From Syntrophomonas wolfei subsp. methylbutyratica (GTDB taxonomy: Bacteria > Bacillota > Syntrophomonadia > Syntrophomonadales > Syntrophomonadaceae), in assembly GCF_001570625.1 (NCBI RefSeq), contig NZ_BBQT01000002.1, positions 1 through 64,000 of the forward strand: a stretch of DNA of 64,000 bases. Direction: 5' to 3'. The notes under the pieces were generated by a model. That model saw nothing but the letters and a program-made list of their open reading frames with translations. It was not told where the DNA came from and searched no databases. The position numbers were made by a program, and so were the translations under genes. Shown in pieces: positions 37,086-47,132 of this stretch (position 1 is its first letter; each line of letters begins with the position of its first letter).

Positions 37086-38396
37086 TTAAACAATATAATT
37101 TGGATCAATCTTTTTGCATAATAATTCTATTTCGGCAACCAGTTCACGATCAGATAACAGTTCATTAACTAATTTTTCATGGGCATGCATAACTGTGGTA
37201 TGGTCTCGTCCCCCGAATTGCTCTCCGATTTGGGGAAAAGAAGCATCGGTCAATTTACGACAAAGATACATAGCTATATGGCGGGGGTAGACCAGTTGTT
37301 TATTTCTTTTTTTTGAAACAATTTCGTTTATTTCTAAATGGTAATGGGCAGCTACCGTTTTTTGAATGGTTTCTATAGTTATTTTTCGGGGTCGAGGGGG
37401 AGGCATAATATCTTTCAATGCTTCAACTGCGGTATTCATGTCCAGGGGTTTGTTGTTAATAGTAGCAAAGGCTACCAGTCTAATAAGCGCTCCCTCCAGT
37501 TCCCGGATATTCGAATCAATGTAATTGGCAATGTAGTCCAGAACAGAATAAGGAATATTGAGGTTTTCCCCTTGAGCTTTTTTGCGTAAAATAGCAATTC
37601 TGGTTTCTAGATCAGGAGGCTGTATATCAGTAATTAAACCCCATTCAAAGCGGGAACGTAAACGGTCTTCCAAGGTAGGGATGTTGCGGGGAGGCCGGTC
37701 GCTGGAAATAACCACTTGTTTATTGGATTCATGGAGGGTATTAAAAGTATGGAAGAATTCTTCCTGGGTACGCTCCTTACCGGCCAAAAATTGAATATCG
37801 TCAACGAGTAGAACATCAATACTACGGTATTTATTCCTGAATAAAGAGGTAGTGTCGTCTTTGATGGAACTTATCATATCGTTAGTAAATTGTTCGGAGG
37901 AAACATACATAACCAGATAGTTGGGTTTTTTAGAAAGAATGTGATGGCCTATGGCTTGCATTAAATGAGTTTTACCCAGGCCAACACCCCCATATATGAA
38001 AAGAGGATTATAGGATTTAAAGGGAGATTCACCGACAGCATAACAGGCAGCATGGGCGAAACGATTACTGTTACCCACAACAAAAGTATCAAAAGTATAT
38101 TTAGGATTTAAAGCGGAAACAGGATCGCTTATCCCGGAAAGGATTTCCGTACGGATGCTCAAGACTACTCTCGGGTCGATTAATCTACGTAATTTATTCT
38201 GCATTATATCCAAATAGCGCGATTCAATCCATTCTTTGGTTAGAGAATCAGGAACGATTATACAAAAGATATTGTCATGAAAGGAGGAGAATTTTACCCG
38301 GGAAAACCAGATTTCAAAACTGGTAGAACCAATTTCCTGATACATAGAATCAAGTACTTCATTCCATACAAGAGAATAATCTTTATAATTAGACAT
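37086..38396 (-). CDS. dnaA: Chromosomal replication initiator protein DnaA
   Basis: 436 residues. Domain III has Walker [16 protein letters not shown] and Walker [14 protein letters not shown]. Domain IV ends with the box-binding signature [15 protein letters not shown]. It opens replication at the sites flanking its own gene. Divergently placed from rpmH, 308 nt away. The start ATG at 38396 follows GGAGGT. Confidence 0.98.
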   Translation of the reverse strand: MSNYKDYSLVWNEVLDSMYQEIGSTSFEIWFSRVKFSSFHDNIFCIIVPDSLTKEWIESRYLDIMQNKLRRLIDPRVVLSIRTEILSGISDPVSALNPKYTFDTFVVGNSNRFAHAACYAVGESPFKSYNPLFIYGGVGLGKTHLMQAIGHHILSKKPNYLVMYVSSEQFTNDMISSIKDDTTSLFRNKYRSIDVLLVDDIQFLAGKERTQEEFFHTFNTLHESNKQVVISSDRPPRNIPTLEDRLRSRFEWGLITDIQPPDLETRIAILRKKAQGENLNIPYSVLDYIANYIDSNIRELEGALIRLVAFATINNKPLDMNTAVEALKDIMPPPRPRKITIETIQKTVAAHYHLEINEIVSKKRNKQLVYPRHIAMYLCRKLTDASFPQIGEQFGGRDHTTVMHAHEKLVNELLSDRELVAEIELLCKKIDPNYIV

Positions 38397-38414
38397 AAGC
38401 TACCTCCGCTTTGC

Positions 38415-38454
38415 TGTGGAAAAGCCAATAAAGAAATACATAAGTTGTGGAAAA
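38415..38454 (-). other. DnaA boxes upstream of dnaA
   Basis: Two copies of TGTGGAAAA (38415-38423 and 38446-38454) are single-mismatch DnaA boxes (TTTTCCACA on the other strand), 31 bp apart, about three helical turns. They could serve as the upstream part of a bipartite origin and as autoregulatory sites for dnaA. AT-rich DNA follows to about 38580. Confidence 0.6.
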
Positions 38455-38517
38455 GTCTTACTTAGATTAAAATCTTTAATTTTCAAAATGATAAAAAAAG
38501 ATATTAATACAGGCTAA

Positions 38518-38546
38518 TTGGGATTAAAGCACAAATATAGTATAAT
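38518..38546 (+). promoter_or_regulatory. Possible upstream promoter towards rpmH
   Basis: TTGGGA (38518-38523) and TATAAT (38541-38546) are 17 nt apart, pointing to rpmH. The -35 is imperfect. Confidence 0.5.
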
Positions 38547-38595
38547 CATAGCAGAAAAATTTCAAAATTAGAAGTGAGTAGAATTCCTTGAATTC

Positions 38596-38625
38596 TTGAC
38601 ATTGAAGGGGTTTAATCAATATAAT
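38596..38625 (+). promoter_or_regulatory. Main promoter of rpmH-rnpA
   Basis: TTGACA (38596-38601) and TATAAT (38620-38625), spacing 18 nt, both perfect hexamers. Start of transcription would be about 38632, giving a 70-nt leader. Confidence 0.8.
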
Positions 38626-38650
38626 GGTAGGGTATTTATATGATTTTATA

Positions 38651-38683
38651 GGTGAGCTTTATGGACTGAGAGTATAGCTCACC
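38651..38683 (+). promoter_or_regulatory. Leader hairpin before rpmH
   Basis: An 8-bp perfect stem GGTGAGCT/AGCTCACC with a 17-nt loop lies in the 5' leader, ending just before the ribosome site AGGAGG (38688-38693). No T-run follows, so it is not a terminator; it may affect rpmH translation or stability. Confidence 0.5.
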
Positions 38684-38704
38684 AAGTAGGAGGTAAGTAA
38701 TATA

Positions 38705-38839
38705 GTGAAAAGAACATTTCAGCCGAAGAATAGGCAAAGAAAAAGAGAACATGGCTTCCGAGCCAGGATGGCCAGCGCAGGAGGAAGAAAAGTATTGGCC
38801 AACCGGAGAAAAAAGGGAAGAAAAAGTATTTCCGCCTAG
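38705..38839 (+). CDS. rpmH: 50S ribosomal protein L34
   Basis: 44 residues: [20 protein letters not shown] at the start and [17 protein letters not shown] at the end, the universal L34 pattern. GTG start at 38705 with AGGAGGT 10 nt upstream. It is the first gene right of the origin, followed 41 nt later by rnpA. Confidence 0.97.
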   Translation: MKRTFQPKNRQRKREHGFRARMASAGGRKVLANRRKKGRKSISA

Positions 38840-38880
38840 GTCGTAAAAGCGGCCTTTTATTTTCCCCAGGGAAGGTTTTT

Positions 38881-39240
38881 ATGCTGGATAAAAAGGCAAG
38901 AATCAGAACTAGTAGAGAATATCGGAATGTTTTCGAAAAGGGAAAGAGGTTTTCGGGGCGATTTTTAATAGTTTATTATGTAGAAAATGCCTTGAACGAT
39001 AATCGTTTTGGTTTTATTACCAACAAAAAAATAGGTATAGCGGTAATAAGGAATAGGATAAAAAGGCAATTGCGAGCCATAGTGCGTAAATATCAGGGAC
39101 AAGTAAGGACCAAGCATGATATTGTCCTGGTAGCTAGAGCCGGTATTGGGAAAAGTTCTTTTGAGGGTATGGAAAAAGATTATATTTCCATCATGAAGAA
39201 GGCGGGGCTTTTTGCAAGAAATGCTAATAATATTAATTAA
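38881..39240 (+). CDS. rnpA: Ribonuclease P protein component
   Basis: 119 residues. The RNR motif appears as [13 protein letters not shown] (about 59-71), and [17 protein letters not shown] leads into it. It assists the catalytic RNA in maturing tRNA 5' ends. It overlaps the start of yidD. Confidence 0.95.
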   Translation: MLDKKARIRTSREYRNVFEKGKRFSGRFLIVYYVENALNDNRFGFITNKKIGIAVIRNRIKRQLRAIVRKYQGQVRTKHDIVLVARAGIGKSSFEGMEKDYISIMKKAGLFARNANNIN

Positions 39241-39418
39241 AATATATCAAAAGGCGACCTTTTTCAAACCTGCTTCATGTCGTTTCTATCCTTCCTGTTC
39301 CAACTATTCCATTCAGGCCTTAAAGAAATACGGAATAGTCAAAGGAGGCTGGTTAACTGTAAAAAGACTGGCCAGGTGTCATCCGTACAATCCGGGTGGC
39401 TATGATCCGGTACCTTGA
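39221..39418 (+). CDS. yidD: Membrane protein insertion efficiency factor YidD
   Basis: 65 residues. It has the family motif [19 protein letters not shown] and ends [14 protein letters not shown], with an amphipathic N-terminal helix. ATG 39221 is taken; a TTG at 39212 is nearer to the weak AAGGCGGGG site. It overlaps rnpA by 20 nt. It assists YidC, encoded next. Confidence 0.93.
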   Translation: MLIILIKIYQKATFFKPASCRFYPSCSNYSIQALKKYGIVKGGWLTVKRLARCHPYNPGGYDPVP

Positions 39419-39507
39419 TATTAGGTTACCTCGCGGACATTTGCTTCGCTAGCAAGGAGGTGGAACCTGTCATCAATGAAAGCAGGATTTGATAGGCAGG
39501 AGGAGAT

Positions 39508-40323
39508 TTGTGGCATTCTTTTGTTCAGTGGTTTGCCAGTGTAATTCAGTTTATGTATGGCATTACCGATAGCCTGGGTGTAGCTAATTATGGTTTGGCT
39601 ATTATTTTAATGACCATAGTAATAAAAATTGTTCTTTTTCCGATAACGCATAAACAGTTAAAATCCATGCGGGCTATGCAAGAAATTCAACCGCGGATGA
39701 AATATATCCAGGAAAAATATAAAGATGACCCGCAAACCATGCAATTAAAAGTAATGGAACTGTATAAAGAACATGGGGTTAATCCTCTGGGAGGCTGCTT
39801 GCCCCTCGTCATACAGATGCCGATATTTATTGCTTTTTATCAATCATTGTTCAACTTTAAATTTGCGGTAGAGGAGCATGCGCGATTTTTATGGATACCT
39901 AACATTGGTAGTTCTGACCCCTGGTATATTCTAGCAGTTTTAGCGGCGGCAACCACCTTTATACAGCAACGCGTTTCTATGGTAGACACCAAAGATCCCA
40001 CGCAAAAGTCCATGTTGTATGTAATGCCACTTTTTATGGCCTGGATAGCAGCCACCATGCCGGCAGGCTTACCTTTATACTGGGTAACTTTTAATATTTT
40101 AGGTATTTTGCAGCAGCTTTATATCAATTGGAGCAGCAAAAAAGAGAAATTGGCTGTTGCAACTGGAACAGGATTTCAGTTGGAAATGGAAAAGGAAACA
40201 CTGGAGGAATCAAATGGTGGTCATAATACTTTGACCAAGGAAAAGGTAGCAGGGAGGGAAAAAGGAGGAAAGAAGGTTAATGGAAGTCCAAATAGTAGAA
40301 AAAAAGGGAAAAAACGTGGATGA
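39508..40323 (+). CDS. yidC: Membrane protein insertase YidC/SpoIIIJ
   Basis: 271 residues, the short Gram-positive form. It has five membrane segments, including the conserved GGCLPLVIQMPIFIAFYQSLF region and the AATMPAGLPLYWVTFNILGI segment. No lipoprotein signal cysteine is evident at the start, which is a TTG at 39508 after GGCAGGAGGAG. The C-terminal tail is very basic (KKGKKRG), suited to ribosome contact. It overlaps jag by 44 nt. Confidence 0.95.
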   Translation: MWHSFVQWFASVIQFMYGITDSLGVANYGLAIILMTIVIKIVLFPITHKQLKSMRAMQEIQPRMKYIQEKYKDDPQTMQLKVMELYKEHGVNPLGGCLPLVIQMPIFIAFYQSLFNFKFAVEEHARFLWIPNIGSSDPWYILAVLAAATTFIQQRVSMVDTKDPTQKSMLYVMPLFMAWIAATMPAGLPLYWVTFNILGILQQLYINWSSKKEKLAVATGTGFQLEMEKETLEESNGGHNTLTKEKVAGREKGGKKVNGSPNSRKKGKKRG

Positions 40324-40909
40324 GGCTATTAAAGCGGCCCTGGATGAACTGGAATGTGCCATTGAGGATGTTTCTATTGAAGTACTGGAAGAACCCAGTA
40401 AAGGAATACTAGGCCTGGTAGGGAAAAAACCTGCTGTAGTAAGGGTTTCCCTGGTGAAGAAACCGGAAGAAGAAGTTCGCCAGGTGGTAGAAGATCTACT
40501 AAACCGGATGAAAATCGATTATCAGATTAATCAAGTGGAATGTGAAGGCGGCCGGGTTAGAGTAAACATAATAGGTAAGGACATGGGTCTTTTGATTGGA
40601 CGTAAAGGCGAAACATTAAATGCAGTTCAATACATTATCGGCTTAATAATTAACCGGCAGCGTGAGGAAAGAATTCGAGTTTTGTTAGATGTGGAAGACT
40701 ATCGCAAGAAAAGAGAGGAATCACTGGAAGCGTTGGCTTTAAGACTATCAGACAAGGTTAAGAAAACCAAAAAAAACGTAGTTATGAGGCCAATGAGTTC
40801 CCAGGAAAGAAGAATAGTACATACCATTCTTCAGACTGACCCCCAGATAACTACCTTTTCGCTGGGAGATGAGCCCAATAGAAAAGTGGTAATTTCTTTA
40901 AAGAAATAA
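40280..40909 (+). CDS. jag: RNA-binding protein Jag/KhpB
   Basis: 209 residues. The Jag N-terminal domain (1-50), a KH domain with GRKGETLNAVQYIIG (about 110-125) and a C-terminal R3H domain (PMSSQERRIVHTILQ, about 170-185) are in the usual order. It binds RNA and influences cell division and elongation in streptococci. The start ATG at 40280 lies inside the yidC end with AGGAGG upstream. Confidence 0.93.
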   Translation: MEVQIVEKKGKNVDEAIKAALDELECAIEDVSIEVLEEPSKGILGLVGKKPAVVRVSLVKKPEEEVRQVVEDLLNRMKIDYQINQVECEGGRVRVNIIGKDMGLLIGRKGETLNAVQYIIGLIINRQREERIRVLLDVEDYRKKREESLEALALRLSDKVKKTKKNVVMRPMSSQERRIVHTILQTDPQITTFSLGDEPNRKVVISLKK

Positions 40910-40921
40910 AAAAGACAGTGA

Positions 40922-40960
40922 TGGAGGCCCAGGGAAAGGGCCTCCTTTCTAATTTTTATA
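40922..40960 (+). terminator. Terminator after jag
   Basis: GGAGGCCC-AGGGAAA-GGGCCTCC (40923-40945) is followed by TTTCTAATTTTT. It separates the rpmH-jag unit from mnmE. Confidence 0.88.
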
Positions 40961-41010
40961 CTTAAGTGTATTTGCCAGTCGCTTTTGGTAATATATCTAA
41001 AAGAACCGTT

Positions 41011-41126
41011 AATGTTACTGCAAAATGTTAGTAGTAGTCATTGGCTTGTATAAATATACCGCTCGCCAACGCCCGCTGGTATATTTATGCAAACCCTGTG
41101 CAATAATAGGGGTTTTGCATTACCAG
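41011..41126 (-). mobile_element. MITE-like element, copy D (about 116 bp, diverged)
   Basis: Both arms align with copy C: TTACTGCAAAA...TGGCTTGTATAAATATACCGCTC on the left, and GGTATATTTATGCA...AATAGGGGTTTTGCA on the right. The interior is reduced to a few bases around CCAACGCCCGCTGG. The tips have decayed and no target duplication is visible, so it is older. It lies between the jag terminator and mnmE. Confidence 0.75.
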
Positions 41127-41150
41127 CCAGGTTCAAAGTGAGGGGAAAGA

Positions 41151-42530
41151 ATGATCGGCGATGATATTGCGGCCATCTCCACCGCACCGGGGGAAGGTGG
41201 AATAGCTATTGTAAGGCTAAGTGGAAATAGCGTAATAGAAAAGGTGGAACAAATATTCCAACCTTACCGGGCGGGGATTAAGCTTTCGGATAAAGAAGGC
41301 TATTCACTTAGCCTGGGTTGGTTGTGTGATGAGAAAATGGAGATTATTGATGAGGTTCTGCTGGGATTAATGCGAGCTCCCCGTAGCTACACCGGGGAAG
41401 ATGTGGTGGAAATAAACTGTCACGGAGGAACTTTGCCGGCCAGGCGCTGCCTGGAGACGGTAATGCGGCAAGGGATACGACTGGCACAACCGGGGGAATT
41501 TACCCGGAGAGCTTTTTTAAATGGACGACTGGATGTAAGCCAGGCAGAGGCAGTGATAGAAGTTATCCGGGCCAAAACCGAACGGGGAATGAATTTGGCC
41601 TTAAAGCAATTGGCCGGGAGGAACAGCCGGGAGATTAGCCTGCTGGAGGATCAGCTGATAGAAGTAAATGCAATGCTGGAAGCCAGCCTGGACTTCCCGG
41701 ATGAGGTGGGGGACCTGGATTATAGCGTTGCTCAGGGGAAGCTACGGGAAGTAAAAAATAGAATTGACAAGCTTTTGTTGGCAGGTGAAAGGGCCGAGAT
41801 ATACCGGGAGGGAATCAACGTTGCCATCTGCGGCAAGCCTAATGTAGGCAAATCCAGTTTGCTCAATGCCCTGCTCAGAAAGGAAAAAGCTATTGTAACC
41901 AGTGTTCCTGGTACTACGCGGGATATAATCGAAGATTATATAAATATTAGAGGGATTCCGGTAAAGTTGAGGGATACCGCAGGAATACGCTTTACGGAAG
42001 ACCTGGTGGAGCGAATAGGGATAGAAAGAAGCCAGGAAGTAATCAGTGAAGCAGATCTGGTGCTTTTTATATTAGATGTGGGAACCGGGATAGATCAGGA
42101 AGACCGGGAGATTTACGAAAAAATCGAGAAGAAGAATAAGATAGTATTGGTTAACAAAGAAGACCTGGAGGAAAAGAATATAAGTGAAACTGAGCTGGAA
42201 CAGCTCTTTCCCGGAGTTAAGATAGTCAGAGGAAGTATTATTGAAGAAACCGGTTTGGAAGAACTGGAGGAAAGCATGGAGAAAGCTGTTCTCTCCGGTC
42301 AACTACAGAGTGACGACATGGAAGTAATGATTAACCTGCGGCAAAAAAATGCTTTATTAACGGCAAAAAGACATATAGAAGATAGCCTGGCGGTAATGGG
42401 AAAGGTTTCATTGGATTGCCTGGGAGTGGATATCTGGGGAGCTTTGGAGGCTCTGGGGGAAATAAACGGCAAAAACTTGAAGGAGGAAGTAATAGAAAGG
42501 ATATTCCATGATTTTTGCATAGGGAAATAG
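41151..42530 (+). CDS. mnmE: tRNA modification GTPase MnmE
   Basis: 459 residues: N-terminal tetrahydrofolate-binding domain (ISTAPGEGGIAIVRLSG), then a GTPase domain inserted in a helical domain (G1 GKPNVGKSSLLNAL, G3 DTAG, G4 NKED), ending in the catalytic CIGK. With MnmG it makes the cmnm5 group on U34 of several tRNAs. ATG 41151 with GGGGAAAG upstream. Confidence 0.97.
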   Translation: MIGDDIAAISTAPGEGGIAIVRLSGNSVIEKVEQIFQPYRAGIKLSDKEGYSLSLGWLCDEKMEIIDEVLLGLMRAPRSYTGEDVVEINCHGGTLPARRCLETVMRQGIRLAQPGEFTRRAFLNGRLDVSQAEAVIEVIRAKTERGMNLALKQLAGRNSREISLLEDQLIEVNAMLEASLDFPDEVGDLDYSVAQGKLREVKNRIDKLLLAGERAEIYREGINVAICGKPNVGKSSLLNALLRKEKAIVTSVPGTTRDIIEDYINIRGIPVKLRDTAGIRFTEDLVERIGIERSQEVISEADLVLFILDVGTGIDQEDREIYEKIEKKNKIVLVNKEDLEEKNISETELEQLFPGVKIVRGSIIEETGLEELEESMEKAVLSGQLQSDDMEVMINLRQKNALLTAKRHIEDSLAVMGKVSLDCLGVDIWGALEALGEINGKNLKEEVIERIFHDFCIGK

Positions 42531-42547
42531 CTGGCTGGAGGCAGGAT

Positions 42548-42618
42548 TGCATCCATGCTTCGCCAACGCTCGCTTATATATTTATGCAACCCTTTTGCGA
42601 AGAGTTTCGCATTAGAGT
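42548..42618 (-). mobile_element. MITE-like element, copy E (half element, about 70 bp)
   Basis: GCATCCATGCTTCGCCAACGC and ATATTTATGCAACCCTTTTGC match the right half of copy C. The tip is corrupted and the other half is missing. It lies between mnmE and mnmG and is probably transcribed with them. Confidence 0.7.
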
Positions 42619-42641
42619 AATTTTATTAAATGGGGGAAGTT

Positions 42642-44516
42642 ATGATTTATAAGGCAGGAAGCTATGAGGTGATAGTGATTGGGGCCGGACATGCGGGCTG
42701 TGAAGCGGCCCTGGCTTCGGCGCGCATGGGATGCCAAACCCTGCTGGTTACCATGAGTATAGACCACATTGCATTGATGCCTTGCAATCCTTCCATTGGA
42801 GGACCGGCCAAGGCTCAAGTAGTAAGGGAAATCGATGCCCTGGGAGGGGAAATGGCGCTAAATATCGACAAGGCCAATCTGCAGATCCGTACTATCAACA
42901 CCGGCAAAGGTCCCGCTGTGCAAGCATTAAGAGCCCAAGCCGATAAACGCCAGTATCACCTGGAAATGTTGAAGACCCTCTTTAATCAAAAAAAACTGGA
43001 TATTTTGATGGCCGAGGTAGAGGATATAGAGTTGTCGGCTGCTCGGGTGAAAGCAATAGTTACCAGAACTGGAGCCAGGTTCGAATGTCAAGCGCTGGTT
43101 CTCACTACCGGGACCTATTTGAAGGGGAGAATAATAGTCGGGGATATTTCTTTTGATGGAGGACCAGGAAATCAGTTTCCGGCAGCCCGGCTTTCGGAAA
43201 GTCTTAAAAGGATGGGACTGCGCCTGGGGCGATTTAAAACCGGGACCCCACCGCGCATAGACAGCAAGAGTGTAGACTTCTCCGAAATGATTGAGCAGCC
43301 AGGGGATATACGGCCTTTACGCTTCTCTTTTATTAGTCCCCTTATTAATCGGCCACAGCTATCCTGCTGGTTAACCCATAGCAATAAAAAAACCCACCAG
43401 ATTGTAATGGATAACCTGGACCGCGCCCCCATGTATACCGGGATTATCAAAGGTATTGGTACGCGCTACTGCCCGTCTTTTGAGGATAAAGTAGTTCGTT
43501 TTTCCCATAAGGATTCTCACCAGCTTTTTATTGAACCGGAGGGAAGAGACACCGACGAAATGTATGTGCAAGGTTTAAATACCAGTTTGCCCGAAGATGT
43601 ACAAATAGAGGTCTTAAAAAGCATCCCTGGCCTGGAGAATGTTCGTATTATGCGTACCGGCTATGCCATAGAGTATGACATTATTTATCCTTCCCAGCTT
43701 AAACTAAGCCTGGAGTGCAAAACTGTGGAAGGTTTGTTTACTGCCGGTCAAATAAACGGGACTTCCGGTTATGAAGAAGCTGCCGCCCAGGGCTTGATTG
43801 CGGGAATAAATGCTGCTTTGCAAGTCAAGGATAGAGAGCCGCTGGTATTAAAACGGAGTGAATCCTATATAGGCGTGATGATTGATGACCTGATTAATAA
43901 AGAAATAGAGGAACCATATCGTTTGTTGACTTCACGAGCGGAGTACCGCTTGCTTTTGCGGCAGGATAACGCTGATTTGAGATTAACGGAAAAAGGCCGC
44001 CAGATTGGGCTGGTAGACGATAACAGGTGGATGGCCTATCAGCAAAAAGAAGAGATACTGGAGGTGGAGAGCAATGAACTCAAATTCAGTTCTTTTACCC
44101 CGGCAGATGAGGAGATGGCGGAATTTTTATCTTATAAAAACACGGCAGCTATAAGGGATCGAGTCTCTCTCTGGGAATTGCTACGGCGCCCGGAATTAAG
44201 TATATATGATTATGTGGGAAAAGGCTGGCTGCGGGATAATGATCCGGATATACTGGAGCAATTGGAGATACAAGCTAAATATGAAGGCTATATTGAGAAG
44301 CAAAAGGAACAGGTTAAGCGCTTTGAAAAACTGGAAAATAAAATGCTGCCTCCGGATCTTAATTATGATGAAGTCTATGGTTTGTCCCAGGAAGCCGTAC
44401 AAAAATTAAAAATAGTTTTACCCGCTTCTGTTGGCCAGGCATCAAGGATTGCCGGGGTTAATCCGGCAGATATAAATGTTCTTTTAATTTTTTTGGAAAA
44501 GAAAAGAAGGAAATAA
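42642..44516 (+). CDS. mnmG: tRNA modification enzyme MnmG (GidA)
   Basis: 624 residues from the ATG at 42642; an in-frame ATG at 42630 comes before the GGGGGAAG site. FAD motif [21 protein letters not shown] (about 9-29, split by position) and GidA signatures [16 protein letters not shown] and [16 protein letters not shown]. It works with MnmE on wobble uridine. It precedes rsmG by 9 nt. Confidence 0.97.
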   Translation: MIYKAGSYEVIVIGAGHAGCEAALASARMGCQTLLVTMSIDHIALMPCNPSIGGPAKAQVVREIDALGGEMALNIDKANLQIRTINTGKGPAVQALRAQADKRQYHLEMLKTLFNQKKLDILMAEVEDIELSAARVKAIVTRTGARFECQALVLTTGTYLKGRIIVGDISFDGGPGNQFPAARLSESLKRMGLRLGRFKTGTPPRIDSKSVDFSEMIEQPGDIRPLRFSFISPLINRPQLSCWLTHSNKKTHQIVMDNLDRAPMYTGIIKGIGTRYCPSFEDKVVRFSHKDSHQLFIEPEGRDTDEMYVQGLNTSLPEDVQIEVLKSIPGLENVRIMRTGYAIEYDIIYPSQLKLSLECKTVEGLFTAGQINGTSGYEEAAAQGLIAGINAALQVKDREPLVLKRSESYIGVMIDDLINKEIEEPYRLLTSRAEYRLLLRQDNADLRLTEKGRQIGLVDDNRWMAYQQKEEILEVESNELKFSSFTPADEEMAEFLSYKNTAAIRDRVSLWELLRRPELSIYDYVGKGWLRDNDPDILEQLEIQAKYEGYIEKQKEQVKRFEKLENKMLPPDLNYDEVYGLSQEAVQKLKIVLPASVGQASRIAGVNPADINVLLIFLEKKRRK

Positions 44517-44525
44517 GAGGTCGAT

Positions 44526-45170
44526 GTGGAATATAATGTAAGGACTTTTAAGGAAATGCTGATAGAGGAGAATTCCCGGCAGAACCTGGTAAGTCGCAAA
44601 AGCCTGCCGGATGAATTAGAAAAACATATTGAAGATAGCCGCAGTTTATTGAAATTTATGGATTTAAAAGGAAGCAGGGTTGTTGATATCGGCAGTGGTG
44701 CTGGCTTTCCGGGACTGGTACTGGCCATCTATTGCCCAGAGGGAGAGTTCCTTCTCTTGGAATCAGATCTTAAAAAAACAGAGTTTTTGCAAGCGGTTAT
44801 CAACCGCAGCGGATTGAAGAACTGCCAGGTGCTGCGTAAGCGGATAGAAGAGGTGGGGCGCAGTGAGTTGCGCAGCAGTTTTAATTTTTGCAGCTGCCGG
44901 GCTCTGGCCATGATGAATGTAGTGCTGGAATATGGACTGCCTTTGCTTCGCCCTGGGGGAAAGCTTTTGTTGTGGAAAGGCAAGAATTATTTACGGGAAA
45001 TTGAGCAGGCAGCCAACGCCCTGGATATACTGGGGGGAAAAGTAGTTGACATTTTTACCTATAGCTTGATGGCAGAACGAGATAGGGCCATAGTAGTGGT
45101 AGAAAAGGAGCGTGACACCCCCGCGAAATACCCAAGAAGGGTGGGGATTCCGGCCAAACGGCCACTATAG
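44526..45170 (+). CDS. rsmG: 16S rRNA m7G527 methyltransferase RsmG (GidB)
   Basis: 214 residues. SAM motif VVDIGSGAGFPGLVLAI (about 53-69), SCRALAMMN and the upstream NLVSRKSLPDELEKHIEDS block. GTG start at 44526; the nearby ATG at 44524 is out of frame. It methylates G527 of 16S rRNA. It is followed 14 nt later by noc. Confidence 0.95.
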   Translation: MEYNVRTFKEMLIEENSRQNLVSRKSLPDELEKHIEDSRSLLKFMDLKGSRVVDIGSGAGFPGLVLAIYCPEGEFLLLESDLKKTEFLQAVINRSGLKNCQVLRKRIEEVGRSELRSSFNFCSCRALAMMNVVLEYGLPLLRPGGKLLLWKGKNYLREIEQAANALDILGGKVVDIFTYSLMAERDRAIVVVEKERDTPAKYPRRVGIPAKRPL

Positions 45171-45184
45171 GGAGGGATATACCG

Positions 45185-46039
45185 ATGGTATTTAAACAAC
45201 TGGAAAGACTACTGGGAAAAAGCAGTGAGGTGAAGGTGACAGGAATACCGGTGGAAAAACTCTACCCTAACCCCTTTCAACCCCGTAAGGATTTTGATGA
45301 GAGGGAAATGATGGAACTGGCTCAGTCGATTGAAGCTTATGGCATAATACAACCCATTATCGTCCGGCCACGCGATGATGGCTTTCAAATAATAGCGGGA
45401 GAACGTAGATTTCGAGCCTGTTGCCTGCTGGGTATAAGAGAAATACCGGCCATAATTCAGGAAATGGATGATGAAAGGGTAGCCACCGTTTCGCTGATTG
45501 AGAACCTGCAAAGAAGAGAATTAAATTATTTTGAAGAAGCCAATGCCTATAATCGTCTAATTAACGGTTTTGGATTGACCCAGGAGGAATTGGCAAGAAA
45601 GATTGGAAAGAGCCAGGCAGCTATTGCCAACAAGATTCGTCTCTTAAAGCTACCGTTGCCGGTGAGAAGCCTTATTCTGCCCGAACGTATAAGTGAGAGA
45701 CATGCCAGAGCTTTGTTAAAACTGAATTCGGCAGAGATGCAACTGGAAGTGGTAAAACAGATTTATGAGAAAGAATTAACCGTGAAGGAAACAGAAGAAC
45801 TGGTGGAAGGGATCAGTCGTAATAACATTCCCCAGGAAATAGGAAGAAAACCTAAAGGGCAGAGTGTATCCATGGTAATAAGAGATGCTCGTATCTTCTT
45901 AAACACTATTAGAGAGACGGTTAAACGGGCGCGACAGACCGGGATTGATATTGTTATGGTGGAAAGGGATGTCGATAGCGAATATGAGATTACCATAAGG
46001 ATTGGGAAACATAGGAAAAACCAACAATTAGCTTTATAG
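45185..46039 (+). CDS. noc: Nucleoid occlusion protein Noc (ParB family)
   Basis: 284 residues. ParB/Srx-like N-terminus (VEKLYPNPFQPRKDFDE), GERRFRACCLLG, ENLQRRELNYFEEA and a helix-turn-helix LTQEELARKIGKSQAAIANKI. Placed between rsmG and parA as in Bacillus, where it blocks division over the chromosome. The long basic C-terminal part separates it from ParB proper. A second, distinct ParB follows at 47104. Confidence 0.92.
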   Translation: MVFKQLERLLGKSSEVKVTGIPVEKLYPNPFQPRKDFDEREMMELAQSIEAYGIIQPIIVRPRDDGFQIIAGERRFRACCLLGIREIPAIIQEMDDERVATVSLIENLQRRELNYFEEANAYNRLINGFGLTQEELARKIGKSQAAIANKIRLLKLPLPVRSLILPERISERHARALLKLNSAEMQLEVVKQIYEKELTVKETEELVEGISRNNIPQEIGRKPKGQSVSMVIRDARIFLNTIRETVKRARQTGIDIVMVERDVDSEYEITIRIGKHRKNQQLAL

Positions 46040-46048
46040 AATAAGGAT

Positions 46049-46244
46049 GACTCTACTGCAAAAAACCCTTTTTGTTGCATGGGGTTGCATAAATATGCAA
46101 AGCGAGCGTTGGCGAAGCATGGATGCTTCACCCTTCGGGTACCCCTTGAGCCGCGAGACAAGCCGTTGGTGTTGCTCATGCGTAGACTGCGAGCGGAATA
46201 TTTATGCAAGCTAATGCATAATTATTACTTTTTGCAGTGGAATC
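46049..46244 (+). mobile_element. MITE-like element, copy F (196 bp), with 6-bp target duplication
   Basis: Starts GACTCTACTGCAAAAA and ends TTTTTGCAGTGGAATC. AAGGAT stands outside both ends (46043-46048 and 46245-46250). Its interior shares modules with copy C (AGCGAGCGTTGGCGAAGCAT and the GGTACCCCTTGAGCCGCGAG region) rather than with A/B. It separates noc from its terminator. Confidence 0.88.
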
Positions 46245-46252
46245 AAGGATTC

Positions 46253-46280
46253 AAAAGCGGGGAAACCCGCTTTTTTTGTT
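46253..46280 (+). terminator. Terminator between noc and parA
   Basis: AAAAGCGGG-GAAA-CCCGCTTTT followed by TTTGTTTT. It was part of the noc 3' end before the element inserted between them. Confidence 0.85.
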
Positions 46281-46349
46281 TTGGGGCAGGAATTAGGGTT
46301 TAGACAGGCGAAATAAGAACTGCAGGTTGGGGAAAGGTGGACAAGGTTA

Positions 46350-47132
46350 ATGGCAAAGATTATTGCAATCGCAAATCAAAAAGGGGGTGTGGGCAAGACT
46401 ACTACCGCCATAAATCTGGCGGCTAGTATTGCCATGGGGGAGCAGAAGGTGCTGCTTGTGGATTGTGATCCCCAGGGAAATGCCAGCAGCGGTTTGGGTA
46501 TTAACCGGAAACGTTTAAAAAATTGCGTTTATAATTGCTTAGTTGAAGGTTTACCGGCCAAAGAGGTTATTGCTGCTACTGAGGTAGATGGATTGGAGAT
46601 AATTCCAGCCACCATTCAACTGGCTGGGGCTGAGGTGGAACTGGCCACACGGGAAAACCGGGAACACTACATGGCAAATGTGCTTAAGCCCATTAAGGAG
46701 GCTTATGATTATATATTCCTGGATTGTCCACCATCATTGGGACTATTGACCATTAATGCGCTGGCAGCCAGTAATTCGGTTCTGATTCCGCTGCAATGCG
46801 AGTACTATGCCCTGGAGGGCTTGAGCCAACTGATGGATACCATACTTTTAGTTAGAAAAAGATTAAACCGCAGCTTGAAGCTGGAGGGAATAGCCCTGAC
46901 TATGTTCGATGGAAGAACCAATCTGGCCATACAGGTGGTAGATGAAGTAAAACGCTATTTCCCTAAAGAAATATACCAGACCATTATTCCCCGTAATGTA
47001 AGGCTTAGCGAAGCCCCCAGTCATGGACAACCGGCGGTCATTTATGACCCTCGATCCAGAGGGGCTGAGGAATACAGGGAACTGGCCATGGAGGTGTTGG
47101 AACGTGCAAAAAAAGGAAAGAGGTCTTGGTAG
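46350..47132 (+). CDS. parA: Chromosome partitioning ATPase ParA (Soj)
   Basis: 260 residues. Deviant Walker [19 protein letters not shown] (about 11-28), [13 protein letters not shown] and [14 protein letters not shown]. No N-terminal DNA-binding extension, as for Soj. It forms DNA-bound dimers that ParB-parS complexes use for segregation and also controls DnaA in Bacillus. It overlaps parB by 29 nt. Confidence 0.97.
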   Translation: MAKIIAIANQKGGVGKTTTAINLAASIAMGEQKVLLVDCDPQGNASSGLGINRKRLKNCVYNCLVEGLPAKEVIAATEVDGLEIIPATIQLAGAEVELATRENREHYMANVLKPIKEAYDYIFLDCPPSLGLLTINALAASNSVLIPLQCEYYALEGLSQLMDTILLVRKRLNRSLKLEGIALTMFDGRTNLAIQVVDEVKRYFPKEIYQTIIPRNVRLSEAPSHGQPAVIYDPRSRGAEEYRELAMEVLERAKKGKRSW

